From an uncultured Clostridia bacterium (GTDB lineage Bacteria > Bacillota > Clostridia > Oscillospirales > Acutalibacteraceae): 56,713 nt of DNA. Each line of letters opens with the position of its first letter. The first letter of the stretch is position 1. The notes under the pieces were generated by a model that had not been told where the DNA came from, ran no database searches, and saw only the letters and a list, made by a program, of their open reading frames with translations. Shown here one piece after another: positions 7,999 to 16,331 of this stretch. The position numbers were made by a program, and so were the translations under genes. The stretch covers positions 1 through 56,713 of the forward strand of contig CALFTN010000002.1 in assembly GCA_937916395.1 (NCBI GenBank), given 5' to 3'.

Positions 7999-8922
7999 AT
8001 GCAGTCTTTGACTTCAAAAATCTTTATGGCAACTTTGCGTATGATATTTCATTCTTCATTATCTGACAGTTCAAAATTATCTGACAATGCTGCAAAACTG
8101 ACAAAAGATAAAAAGTCAAGATATAAACCCTCAAAGAACTTTACATATACAAAGCATTCTATTGAAGATGTTAAATACGAAAAGATTATTAATAAGAATT
8201 GCTATACTAAAAAAGTTATATTGATGATTCACGGTGGCGGATTTAAAATTGAACTGAATGATTTTTACCGCAAACTTGCCGAAAAATACAGTAATATGTT
8301 CTGTGGTGCAACTGTAATAAATGCGGACTACGGAAGATTTCCTGAGCATCAGCTCCCGTCACAGATGTACGATGTAGTGAAAATATATTTGCATTTATTA
8401 GATGAGGGAATAAACAATTCAGATATTATAGTTATTGGTGACAGTGCAGGTGCCACATTGGCTATGACATCTTGCCTTTGGCTCAGAGATAACAACTACC
8501 CCTTACCCAGACACATTGTTTGCTTTTCTTTATGGGCAGATGCAACCTCAAGTGGAGATTCTAGAATTACAAATGCATATACTGACCCATTTTATGGAAT
8601 TGCGAAGCACAAAAAAGTAGAAGATAATCTTCATTTGCTCAGAAGAATATCCAAGTATGTTCTAAATGTTGATAGAACAGACCCCTATATTTCACCCTTG
8701 TTCGGTAGTTTTGAAAAATTCCCGAAGGTTACATTGATATGCGGAACTGCTGAATTAGATGAAAGCGATAGCGACAGAGTATATGATAAAATGAAAAGTT
8801 CAAATATTGATGCCAGGCTTTACAAATTCGATGGCATGTGCCATTGTTTTCAGTTGTTTGCATTTCTACCCGAAAGTAAAAAAGCTTACAACAAAGTAAA
8901 GCAAAGAATAATGGAGGAATAG
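7999..8922 (+). CDS. Alpha/beta hydrolase, HSL-type esterase
   Basis: A 307-residue esterase/lipase of the hormone-sensitive-lipase family. The oxyanion HGGG (residues 78-81) is followed by the nucleophile elbow GDSAG (Ser149), an Asp in the TAELDESDSDRV segment and a His at 282 (CHCF). No signal peptide is seen, so it is cytoplasmic. It probably cleaves short acyl esters, perhaps acetyl groups from sugars, but the substrate is not shown. GGGTG lies before the ATG. It is first of three tightly spaced genes with a phosphotransferase-fold kinase and an AraC regulator. Confidence 0.88.
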   Translation: MQSLTSKIFMATLRMIFHSSLSDSSKLSDNAAKLTKDKKSRYKPSKNFTYTKHSIEDVKYEKIINKNCYTKKVILMIHGGGFKIELNDFYRKLAEKYSNMFCGATVINADYGRFPEHQLPSQMYDVVKIYLHLLDEGINNSDIIVIGDSAGATLAMTSCLWLRDNNYPLPRHIVCFSLWADATSSGDSRITNAYTDPFYGIAKHKKVEDNLHLLRRISKYVLNVDRTDPYISPLFGSFEKFPKVTLICGTAELDESDSDRVYDKMKSSNIDARLYKFDGMCHCFQLFAFLPESKKAYNKVKQRIMEE

Positions 8923-8924
8923 AA

Positions 8925-9866
8925 ATGAAAATTCTTGATAATAGCGATAAACACTTATTACCCATTTTACCAGAGATTATTTCAAAAGAATTGGGTAAGA
9001 ATGTCGAAAAGTTGAAATTTATTGGTGGCGGTAGCTTTGGCAGAGTTTATAAGGCTGTGCTTTCTGATGGAGAAATTATTGCTGTAAAAGCATATCGAGT
9101 ACAGGGTTCGCAATATGAAGAAGCAGAACAGCTTAAACTTCTGTCAGCAAATACAAGTGTAAAGATGCCAGAAGTTCTTTTTACTTATGAGGATGAAGCA
9201 ACAGCAATTTTAGCTATGAGCTTTGTTGATGGACAGAATGTGTTAAATCCGATATTCTTGTTTAAAAACAAAGAGCAGAAACAGAAGTTTGCTAATGATG
9301 TTGTTGCAGGTATGCTCCAGTGGCACAACGTAACAAACGATAAATTTGGTTCTTTGGGAAATCCTGTTTATGATAGTTGGTACGAATACTATAAAAAGGA
9401 AAAACAGGAGCCTTGGCTTGCTGGATTGAACGAGTTAACCCAAAAAGGCAAGTTCAGCAAGAAAAAGTTACAACTTCTTATAGAAGCAACCGAACTTTTC
9501 AACAACTTGCCAGAAGAAAACACAAAGCCTGTACTCATTCACAGCGACCTCAATATAATGAACATTATGGCTGACCCCAAAACCTTAAAGCTTAATGCTT
9601 TTATTGACCCTTGTGCCTGTATGTGGGCAGATAGAGAATATGATTTATTCCAGCTTCGTAATATGTGGGGCGATGCTTATGGTTTATATGAGACATACAA
9701 AGAAAAATATAAATTATCCGAATATGCAGATTTCAGAGTTGCATATTACGGAGCAATGAACGAAGCACATTGTCGTTTGGGTGGCGGTTTGATAATGCCA
9801 CTTTGGGAAATTTTATGCAATAACCGTCTAAAAAAAGAGATGAGAAAGCTAAAAGAAAAGATGTGA
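8925..9866 (+). CDS. APH-family small-molecule kinase (PF01636)
   Basis: A 313-residue protein kinase-like phosphotransferase. There is a glycine-rich loop (GGGSFGRVY, 34-42), the ATP-contacting Lys in IIAVKAY (Lys55), a catalytic HSDLNIMN loop (His206, Asp208, Asn213) and the metal-binding IDP (Asp228). This fold phosphorylates aminoglycosides, choline, homoserine and other small molecules; resistance should not be assumed. GGAGG precedes the ATG, two bases after the esterase stop, so the genes are probably translationally linked. Confidence 0.85.
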   Translation: MKILDNSDKHLLPILPEIISKELGKNVEKLKFIGGGSFGRVYKAVLSDGEIIAVKAYRVQGSQYEEAEQLKLLSANTSVKMPEVLFTYEDEATAILAMSFVDGQNVLNPIFLFKNKEQKQKFANDVVAGMLQWHNVTNDKFGSLGNPVYDSWYEYYKKEKQEPWLAGLNELTQKGKFSKKKLQLLIEATELFNNLPEENTKPVLIHSDLNIMNIMADPKTLKLNAFIDPCACMWADREYDLFQLRNMWGDAYGLYETYKEKYKLSEYADFRVAYYGAMNEAHCRLGGGLIMPLWEILCNNRLKKEMRKLKEKM

Positions 9867-9870
9867 TTTA

Positions 9871-10593
9871 ATGAACATAGGTGAACTTGTAACCGTTAAG
9901 ACCATTGAGAATAAAAATGCCTTTGATGAAAAACATACACCATATAGTGCTGAAATACGGTTGTTATCTTGTGTTCAGCAAGGTGATATTAAATCGCTGA
10001 TAACACAACTTAAAAATCTTGACTCTATCATCGTTATGGGACGAATGTCTGATGATGAACTTATGCAGCACAAGTATATGGCAGTCAGTACAATTACTCT
10101 CGCAACCCGATATGCTATTCAAGGTGGTCTTAACGAAACTAAAGCCTATGAATTTTCAGACAGAGTGATTAATGCAATCGATAAACTGACCGATAAAAAT
10201 GAAATCTTTATGTGTTTAGGTGTTGAAATTATCAAGTTAACAGAGGATGTAAAAAGAAATAAAAAACAGCCTGAGTTTTCACCTCATATAAGAAATTGCA
10301 TAAAATATATAAATGAAAATCTCTCTCAAAAAATCAGTGTGTCTTCTGTAGCAAATCATTGTGGAATTTCAGCAGATTATTTATCTCAGATATTTAAAAA
10401 GGAAATGGATGAAAATCTTAGCTCGTATATTTTAAGACAGAAACTTGAAAAAGCTAAAATCTTATTACTCAAAGGTGTTAATGAAAAAGAGATATGTAAA
10501 GAAATCGGTTTCTCATCACAGACATATTTCATAACGGTGTTTAAAAGATTTTATAAAATGACACCATCTGAATATATCAAAATAGCGAAATAA
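9871..10593 (+). CDS. AraC-family transcriptional regulator
   Basis: A 240-residue regulator. Residues about 145-240 form the AraC double helix-turn-helix (KYINENLSQKISVSSVANHCGISADYL ... GFSSQTYFITVFKRFYKMTPSEY). The N-terminal 140 residues are helical and do not look like the usual cupin, so the signal is unknown. It is last in the esterase-kinase-regulator operon, four bases after the kinase, and probably controls that operon. The terminator follows at 10664. Confidence 0.88.
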   Translation: MNIGELVTVKTIENKNAFDEKHTPYSAEIRLLSCVQQGDIKSLITQLKNLDSIIVMGRMSDDELMQHKYMAVSTITLATRYAIQGGLNETKAYEFSDRVINAIDKLTDKNEIFMCLGVEIIKLTEDVKRNKKQPEFSPHIRNCIKYINENLSQKISVSSVANHCGISADYLSQIFKKEMDENLSSYILRQKLEKAKILLLKGVNEKEICKEIGFSSQTYFITVFKRFYKMTPSEYIKIAK

Positions 10594-10663
10594 GTTGAAT
10601 TATTGAAATCACAATTGAAAGCAGAAAATTTAAATGAATAAAAATACTTTTACAATTTAGCAA

Positions 10664-10698
10664 AATCCGCATTGTAGCAAATTGTTGCAGTGCGGATT
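10664..10698 (+). terminator. Rho-independent terminator of the 7999-10593 operon
   Basis: AATCCGCA pairs with TGCGGATT, extended inward with TGTAGCAA/TTGTTGCA-type pairing, and is followed by AAACTTTTTT. Confidence 0.8.
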
Positions 10699-10737
10699 AA
10701 ACTTTTTTATATACATCTTAAATAGATTATAAAACGA

Positions 10738-10766
10738 TTGTAAATAAAATTTTAATATGTTATAAT
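10738..10766 (+). promoter_or_regulatory. Promoter of the flavoenzyme-reductase operon
   Basis: TTGTAA (10738-10743), a 17-base spacer and extended -10 TGTTATAAT with TATAAT at 10761-10766. The -35 region is part of AACGATTGTAAA, a 12-base word also found at the promoter at 13583. Confidence 0.7.
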
Positions 10767-10800
10767 CAAATTTTATTATTATGAAAGAAGTGGGAACATA

Positions 10801-12342
10801 ATGAAAAACTATGACGCTATTGTTATAGGTGCAGGCAACGGCGGACTTGTGGCTTCTGCACGTCTTGCAAAAGAGGGCAAAAAAACATTGCTTATTGAAC
10901 GCCATAATTTACCTGGTGGCTTTGCAACAAGCTTTGTAAGAGGGCGCTTTGAATTTGAAGCATCACTTCACGAGCTTTGCGGTGTTGGCTCAATTACTGG
11001 TAAATCACCTTTACAGAAAATTTTTAAAGAGGTTGGCGCGGCAGATAAAATAGAATGGGTTGCTCTTGATGAAGCATTCAGAGTAATTACACTTGATGAA
11101 AAAAATAAGTGTGACTATGTAATGCCTTTGGGTAAGGAAAAATTTATTGCAAAACTTGAGGAATATGACAAGGGCTCTGCTACTGTAGTTACAAAGATTT
11201 TTGATATTATTGAAAGTATAGAAAAAACTCTTGATTTTGTAAGTGATATAGAGGACTTTAAGCCATCTATGATTAAAGAGATTTTTTCAGAGCACACAGA
11301 TTTCTTAAAAATAGCAAACTACTCTGTTGATGAGGTTTTAAAATCTCTCGGAGCAAGTCAGGTAACAAGAGATATTATAAACGCTTATTGGTGTTACCTT
11401 GGTCAGCCAACAGATGAGCTTAACGTAATTCACTATTTTACAATGCTCCACGCATATATTATTGATGGTGCAGTTATTCCAAAAGGAAGAAGTCACCAGA
11501 TAAGCACTGCCTTACTTGAAGCATTCACTGAAAATGGTGGTGAAGCTTGGTTTAACACATCTGTAAAGAAAATTAATGTAGAAAATGGCATTGCAACAGG
11601 TGTTACCCTTGAGGATGGAACAGTTATAAATGCAAAAGCAGTTATTTGTAACGCATCACCATATAACGCTTATACAAAATTAATAGACGAAAAGGCTATT
11701 CCTGAAAAGCTCAAAAAAGAGGTTAATGCTAAAACATTGGGAGCAAAAGGCTTTGCAGTATTTTTAGGTCTTAACCGTTCAGCAGAAGAAATAGGTCTTA
11801 ATAATCATACATACTTTATTTATCCTGATAACGATAACAGAAAATGCTATGAATTAAGCAAAAAAATTGAGACTAACGATGTTCAGGCAACAGTATGCCT
11901 TAATAAAGCAATTGAAGATTGTTCCCCAGAGGGCACAAGCATTCTTTATATGACATCTATTTTTGCAGGTGACGAGTGGAGCAGTGTTCCTGTTAAAGAT
12001 TATTACAAAACAAAACAAGCATTTGCTGAAAAGATGATAGATAATTTTGAAAAAGCAACAGGTATTGCAATTAAACCTTATATTGAAGAAATTGAAATTG
12101 CAACACCTATGACTTATGCACGTTATACAGATGCTCCTGCTGGTACAATTTATGGCTATGAAGCAACTAAAGAAGACGGCATTGTTAAAAGAATTGTGTT
12201 TGATATGATAGATAAGGGTATACCTGGTCTTTATTTTGCTGGTGGCTATACTACAAGACACATGGGTTACTCACCAAGCTACACAACAGGTGATATGGCA
12301 GCAAAGAATGCAATTCTCAGTATGGAAAAGGAGGTAAAGTAA
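10801..12342 (+). CDS. Phytoene desaturase / retinol saturase-like FAD-dependent oxidoreductase
   Basis: A 513-residue flavoprotein of the CrtI-like amine-oxidase superfamily. The N-terminal dinucleotide fold is intact (AIVIGAGNGGLVASARLAKEG, then LLIERHNLPGGFATSF). The C-terminal GIPGLYFAGGYTTRHMGYSPSYTTGDMAAKNA is the typical FAD-closing segment. Relatives desaturate, saturate or isomerise isoprenoids and other hydrophobic C=C substrates. No phytoene synthase or other carotenoid gene is near, so carotenoid synthesis is unlikely. It is followed one base later by a 2Fe-2S reductase, which could supply or take its electrons. Confidence 0.85.
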   Translation: MKNYDAIVIGAGNGGLVASARLAKEGKKTLLIERHNLPGGFATSFVRGRFEFEASLHELCGVGSITGKSPLQKIFKEVGAADKIEWVALDEAFRVITLDEKNKCDYVMPLGKEKFIAKLEEYDKGSATVVTKIFDIIESIEKTLDFVSDIEDFKPSMIKEIFSEHTDFLKIANYSVDEVLKSLGASQVTRDIINAYWCYLGQPTDELNVIHYFTMLHAYIIDGAVIPKGRSHQISTALLEAFTENGGEAWFNTSVKKINVENGIATGVTLEDGTVINAKAVICNASPYNAYTKLIDEKAIPEKLKKEVNAKTLGAKGFAVFLGLNRSAEEIGLNNHTYFIYPDNDNRKCYELSKKIETNDVQATVCLNKAIEDCSPEGTSILYMTSIFAGDEWSSVPVKDYYKTKQAFAEKMIDNFEKATGIAIKPYIEEIEIATPMTYARYTDAPAGTIYGYEATKEDGIVKRIVFDMIDKGIPGLYFAGGYTTRHMGYSPSYTTGDMAAKNAILSMEKEVK

Positions 12343-12343
12343 A

Positions 12344-13516
12344 ATGAGCAAGAATAAGTTTTCTGTAAACGGCGGATTTAAAGATGCCATTAATACAGTT
12401 AAGTTTTTAACAGAGAGAAAGCAGTTTATAGATAGTGCCAAGGCAACTTTACCTACTCGTACTGATGATTTTGGTGTAAACAAAGTAGCTAAAAGCATTC
12501 ACCCGAAAGAACAGGCACTCGTTATAACAAGAATAGAAGAGCATAAAGATATAGCAAAAAGCTATTATTTTAAAAGCGAAGTGGCACCACTTGCATATTT
12601 TAAAGCAGGTCAATATCTTACATTTAAACTTGAAATAGGCAGTGCAGTTGTAACTCGTTCATATTCAATAGCTTCTTCACCTATTAGTGCATTAAACGGT
12701 GAATATCAGATTACTGTTAAGCGTATAAATGACGGCTTCGTTTCAGATTATATTTTAGATAACTGGAAGGTTGGCGATAAGGTTACAGCTTTCGCCCCTG
12801 AAGGCAATATGATTTACAGTAAATTAAGAGATGCTGAAAATATAGTTGCTATTGCTGGTGGTAGTGGTATTACACCATTCCTTTCTCTCGCAAGAGCAAT
12901 AAACGATGGAGAAGAGGACTGCAGTCTTACTTTACTTTATGGTTGCAGAACGTCAGAAGAAATTCTTTTTAAATCAGAGCTTGATTCACTTTCAGAGAAA
13001 AACGAGAAAATCAAAGTGGTTTATGTGTTAAGCCATAGTGAAGAAGAGGGTTATGAAAAAGGCTTTGTAGGTGCAGATATAATTAAAAAATATGCACCAG
13101 AAGGCGAATACAGTATTTTTGTATGTGGTCCTGGTGGATTATATAAATTCTTAGAATCAGAGCTTCCAAAGCTTAATAAAGAGAAAAAATATATCCGTTT
13201 TGAAGTATTTTCTTCTGGTAAAAAGGCTGAAGAAAATGCAGTAGAATATAATATTACAGTTATTGACCGTGAAAATGAAACAGTAATTAAAGCAAGCAGT
13301 AATGAAACTGTGCTTTGTGCTTTTGAGCGTGCAGGCATAGTTGTTCCTGCAAGATGCCACACAGGTGAATGTGGCTTCTGCAGAAGCAAGCTCGTAAGCG
13401 GTAAGGTTTATATTCCAGAAGGAGAAGATAAACGCCGTATGGCAGATGTGCAGTTTGGTTTTATTCACCCTTGTTGCTGCTTCCCTGAAAGTGACCTTGT
13501 TGTAAGAATAAACTAA
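12344..13516 (+). CDS. FAD/NAD-binding reductase with C-terminal plant-type 2Fe-2S domain
   Basis: A 390-residue electron-transfer protein. After a 50-residue leader comes an FNR-type FAD domain (RSYS at 105-108), an NAD(P) domain (GGSGITPF at 172-179, CGPGGLY at 261-267) and a C-terminal ferredoxin domain with Cys338, Cys343, Cys346 and a fourth ligand among Cys377-379. The domain order matches Hcr and oxygenase-reductase proteins. Overlap of an AGGAGGTAAAG ribosome site with the previous gene's end shows translational coupling to the flavoenzyme. Here it probably moves electrons between NAD(P)H and that partner. Confidence 0.88.
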   Translation: MSKNKFSVNGGFKDAINTVKFLTERKQFIDSAKATLPTRTDDFGVNKVAKSIHPKEQALVITRIEEHKDIAKSYYFKSEVAPLAYFKAGQYLTFKLEIGSAVVTRSYSIASSPISALNGEYQITVKRINDGFVSDYILDNWKVGDKVTAFAPEGNMIYSKLRDAENIVAIAGGSGITPFLSLARAINDGEEDCSLTLLYGCRTSEEILFKSELDSLSEKNEKIKVVYVLSHSEEEGYEKGFVGADIIKKYAPEGEYSIFVCGPGGLYKFLESELPKLNKEKKYIRFEVFSSGKKAEENAVEYNITVIDRENETVIKASSNETVLCAFERAGIVVPARCHTGECGFCRSKLVSGKVYIPEGEDKRRMADVQFGFIHPCCCFPESDLVVRIN

Positions 13517-13542
13517 GAAGAAATAAATAATTATAAAAGCAG

Positions 13543-13577
13543 AGATACACTCATAAAAGGGTGTATCTTTGTTTTTT
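13543..13577 (+). terminator. Rho-independent terminator after the reductase gene
   Basis: AGATACAC pairs with GTGTATCT across a 10-base loop and is followed by TTGTTTTTT. Confidence 0.8.
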
Positions 13578-13582
13578 AACGA

Positions 13583-13611
13583 TTGTAAAGAACAATAAAT
13601 TATGATATACT
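13583..13611 (+). promoter_or_regulatory. Promoter of the phosphoesterase-transporter-GH127-DUF2804 unit
   Basis: TTGTAA (13583-13588), a 17-base spacer and TATACT (13606-13611). The -35 lies within AACGATTGTAAA, as at 10738. Confidence 0.7.
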
Positions 13612-13640
13612 TAAAACATCTATAATCAGAGGTGAGCACT

Positions 13641-14900
13641 ATGTCAAAAGAAAACACTAAAAAATCAAGCAAGGTTCCAATTATTATAATATCAATAATT
13701 GTAGCTATTGCAATTTTTGTTGCAGGGGCAAATCTTCTGAGCTACAATAATCTTTTAAAAAAGGGTAGCGAATATAGCAAAGTTCAATATGAAAATCAGC
13801 TTGTTCCTGAGAAAGATGAAAATGGTAATTGGTATTTTACAACAGATGATGATTTTAAAGTAATGCATATAACTGATATTCATATCGGTGGGGGATTTCT
13901 CTCGAAGGGTGTTGACGAAAAAGCACTTAATGCAGTAGCTCTCATGGTAACAAAAGAAAAGCCAGACCTTGTTATTGCAACTGGAGATATTGCTTTCCCT
14001 GTGCCATATACTGCCGGTACTTTCAATAATTACAGCGGAATAAAAGCTTTTGGTAATCTTATGGAAAGCCTTGGTGTTTACTGGGATGTTACATTTGGTA
14101 ATCATGATTCAGAAAGCTACTCATATATGGGCAGAGAAGATGTTGCAGCTCTTTATGCAAGTGACGAGTTTAAGTATTGTTTGTTTCAACCAGGTCCTAA
14201 AGCAGTTGATGGCTACGGAAATCATACTATTGAAGTGAAAAATTCTGAGGGTATAATCACACAGGCGTTGATTTTAATTGACTCTCAGGCTTATGTTGAA
14301 GATAGTATTATTGAAAGCATAAAAGGTAATTATGATAATATTCACGTAAATCAGGTTGAGTGGTATGAAGAAGAAATTGACAGAATGAATACTGAAAACA
14401 GAAGAATTGACGAAAAAGCAGAAACAGTAGTTACACACGCCTTCTTTCATATTCCATTAGTAGAAATGGATGACGCCTGGAATGAATTTAAAGAAAATGA
14501 TTATAAAAATACAGAAGATTTTGAATATATTGAGGGCTTAATAGGCGAAACAGGCAGACAAGTATGCTGTGGTTATGGTGAAGACCCTCTCTTTGAAAAG
14601 ATGCTTGAGCTTCAGTCGACAAAGGCAATTCACAATGGTCACGACCATGTTAACAGCACAACATTTAAATATAAGGGAATAACTTTCAGCTACGGTTATA
14701 GTGTCGATTATTTTGCATATTCTGGCATTGATAAGCTTGGCTCACAACGCGGTAATACAATGATTACCTGTAAACCAGATGGTACCTTCAATATTGATAA
14801 ATACAATCTTTATTCAGAAAGATATGATATTGAAGGATTTACTCGTGAAGAAGTAACTATGCAGTATGAAGATGTTACATATCAGGTAATACCTGAATAA
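13641..14900 (+). CDS. Membrane-anchored calcineurin-like metallophosphoesterase
   Basis: A 419-residue protein with a lysine-rich start, one transmembrane anchor (about residues 13-32) and an extracytoplasmic PF00149 phosphoesterase domain. The metal-binding blocks are present in order: HITDIHIGGG, VIATGDIAF, FGNHDSES, THAFFHIP and HNGHDHVN. It resembles the Dcr2/purple-acid-phosphatase-like branch. Substrates may be phosphomonoesters at the cell surface. ATG 13641 follows AGAGGTGAG; the in-frame GTG at 13632 overlaps that site and is not the start. It heads an operon with a transporter and two further enzymes. Confidence 0.88.
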   Translation: MSKENTKKSSKVPIIIISIIVAIAIFVAGANLLSYNNLLKKGSEYSKVQYENQLVPEKDENGNWYFTTDDDFKVMHITDIHIGGGFLSKGVDEKALNAVALMVTKEKPDLVIATGDIAFPVPYTAGTFNNYSGIKAFGNLMESLGVYWDVTFGNHDSESYSYMGREDVAALYASDEFKYCLFQPGPKAVDGYGNHTIEVKNSEGIITQALILIDSQAYVEDSIIESIKGNYDNIHVNQVEWYEEEIDRMNTENRRIDEKAETVVTHAFFHIPLVEMDDAWNEFKENDYKNTEDFEYIEGLIGETGRQVCCGYGEDPLFEKMLELQSTKAIHNGHDHVNSTTFKYKGITFSYGYSVDYFAYSGIDKLGSQRGNTMITCKPDGTFNIDKYNLYSERYDIEGFTREEVTMQYEDVTYQVIPE

Positions 14901-14927
14901 GCAACGGATTTTAAAGGGGAAAAGAAA

Positions 14928-16331
14928 ATGGTTAAAGAAAAATTAAGCAAGAAGAATTGGCTTATAATAACACTCTTCTGTTTTATGGGTGGTATTGCGT
15001 GGAATACTGAAAATATGTATTTCAATACCTTTATTACAAATGAGATTTATTCTGACGTATCTCAGGCGGCAATTTTAGGGTCAATGGAAGCAACAACAGC
15101 GGTTGCACGAATGGTGGCACTTTCTGCTATTGCGGCAGTTGTAACTACATTTATAATGGGCGCTTTAAGCGACAGACTTAAAAACAGAAAAATGTTTATT
15201 TCTGTTGGCTACATTCTCTGGGGTATAGTTACCGGAATGTTTGGCTTTATTACAAAAGAAAATGTTGCAGAGCTTTTTAACCTTACAGATGAAGCAATGA
15301 TTTTAGGTACAACTGTCTGGTTTGTTATATTAATGGATATTGTAATGACCTTTATGGGCTCAACAAGTAACGATGCGGCTTTTCAGGCGTGGGTGACTGA
15401 CGTTACCGTACCAAAGCAAAGACCGTTAGTTGAAACAGTTTTATCTGTTGTTGGTACAGTTTCTTCATTTGCAGTAACAGGCGTTGGTAGCTTTGCTCAG
15501 GCTGGTACTATAAGCTATAAAATTTTCTTTGTTGGTTTAGGTGTAGTTGTGACCTTGTGTGGTGTGGTTGGTTTATTCCTTATTAAAGACCCACCAAAAA
15601 CATTACAAAGAGAGGTTTCATCTAATTATTGGGCAGACCTCTTTTATGGCTTCAGACCATCAGTAATAAAAGAGAATTCAAGGCTTTACCTTGCATTAGT
15701 ATCATTCTGTTTAGCTATTGTTGCATTCCAGGTGTTCTACCCATATCTTCTTACATACGTTCAATATGTTATTATTCCTGATAATGGTGGTGTAGAAAAT
15801 CTTTTAAAAGCACCTGTTATTATAACTGCGGTAGTTGTTGTAGCAATTCTTCTTGTGTGTATTGTTACACTCCTTAAGCTTTCAACTGAGAAAAAAGGTC
15901 TTTGTCTTATGATAGGCGTTGTTGTGTTATCCTTAGGATTTTTCCTTCTTTCAACAAGCACAGGTATCTATGTTATTCTTGTGAGCATATTGCCTGTTGT
16001 TTTAGGTAATGCACTTGTTAATATTCTTTTTGGTGCGGCTATAAAGGACTTTATTCCTGAGGGTAAGGCTGGTCTTTTTCAGGGCATAAGAATGATTTTT
16101 GCTGTGCTTCTTCCTATGGTTATAGGTCCTGTTATTGGTGATATGGCTTGTAGAAATGCGGCACAGACTATAATAAATGAAGCAAATGCAGAAGTAATTG
16201 TTCCCGCAAAGGATATGTTCTTGTGGGCAGGTCTTATTAGTATATTAGCAGTTATTCCGTTAATTTTCCTTATTAAAAAAGGCTTTAATACAGAAGAAGT
16301 AAAGGAAGCAGTGGTGAACAAGAATGAGTAA
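14928..16331 (+). CDS. MFS / GPH-type solute transporter
   Basis: A 467-residue membrane protein with about 12 hydrophobic segments. The cytoplasmic loop GALSDRLKNRKMF after the second or third segment is the MFS A-motif form. Its N-terminus (NWLIITLFCFMGGIAWNTENMYFNTF) and overall form suit a glycoside or drug symporter. It lies 27 bases after the phosphoesterase with an AAGGGG site, and its end overlaps the GH127 start by 8 bases. It may import the glycoside that GH127 cleaves. The substrate is not determinable. Confidence 0.87.
   Translation: MVKEKLSKKNWLIITLFCFMGGIAWNTENMYFNTFITNEIYSDVSQAAILGSMEATTAVARMVALSAIAAVVTTFIMGALSDRLKNRKMFISVGYILWGIVTGMFGFITKENVAELFNLTDEAMILGTTVWFVILMDIVMTFMGSTSNDAAFQAWVTDVTVPKQRPLVETVLSVVGTVSSFAVTGVGSFAQAGTISYKIFFVGLGVVVTLCGVVGLFLIKDPPKTLQREVSSNYWADLFYGFRPSVIKENSRLYLALVSFCLAIVAFQVFYPYLLTYVQYVIIPDNGGVENLLKAPVIITAVVVVAILLVCIVTLLKLSTEKKGLCLMIGVVVLSLGFFLLSTSTGIYVILVSILPVVLGNALVNILFGAAIKDFIPEGKAGLFQGIRMIFAVLLPMVIGPVIGDMACRNAAQTIINEANAEVIVPAKDMFLWAGLISILAVIPLIFLIKKGFNTEEVKEAVVNKNE

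Noticed and set aside
8925..9866. Aminoglycoside resistance gene
   Set aside because: The APH fold is clear, but the operon context (esterase and AraC) gives no support for antibiotic substrates.
13157..13672. Minus-strand open frame of 171 codons opposite the reductase gene
   Set aside because: It overlaps a well-supported gene, a terminator and a promoter, with Phe/Ile/Tyr-rich composition typical of antisense AT-rich frames.
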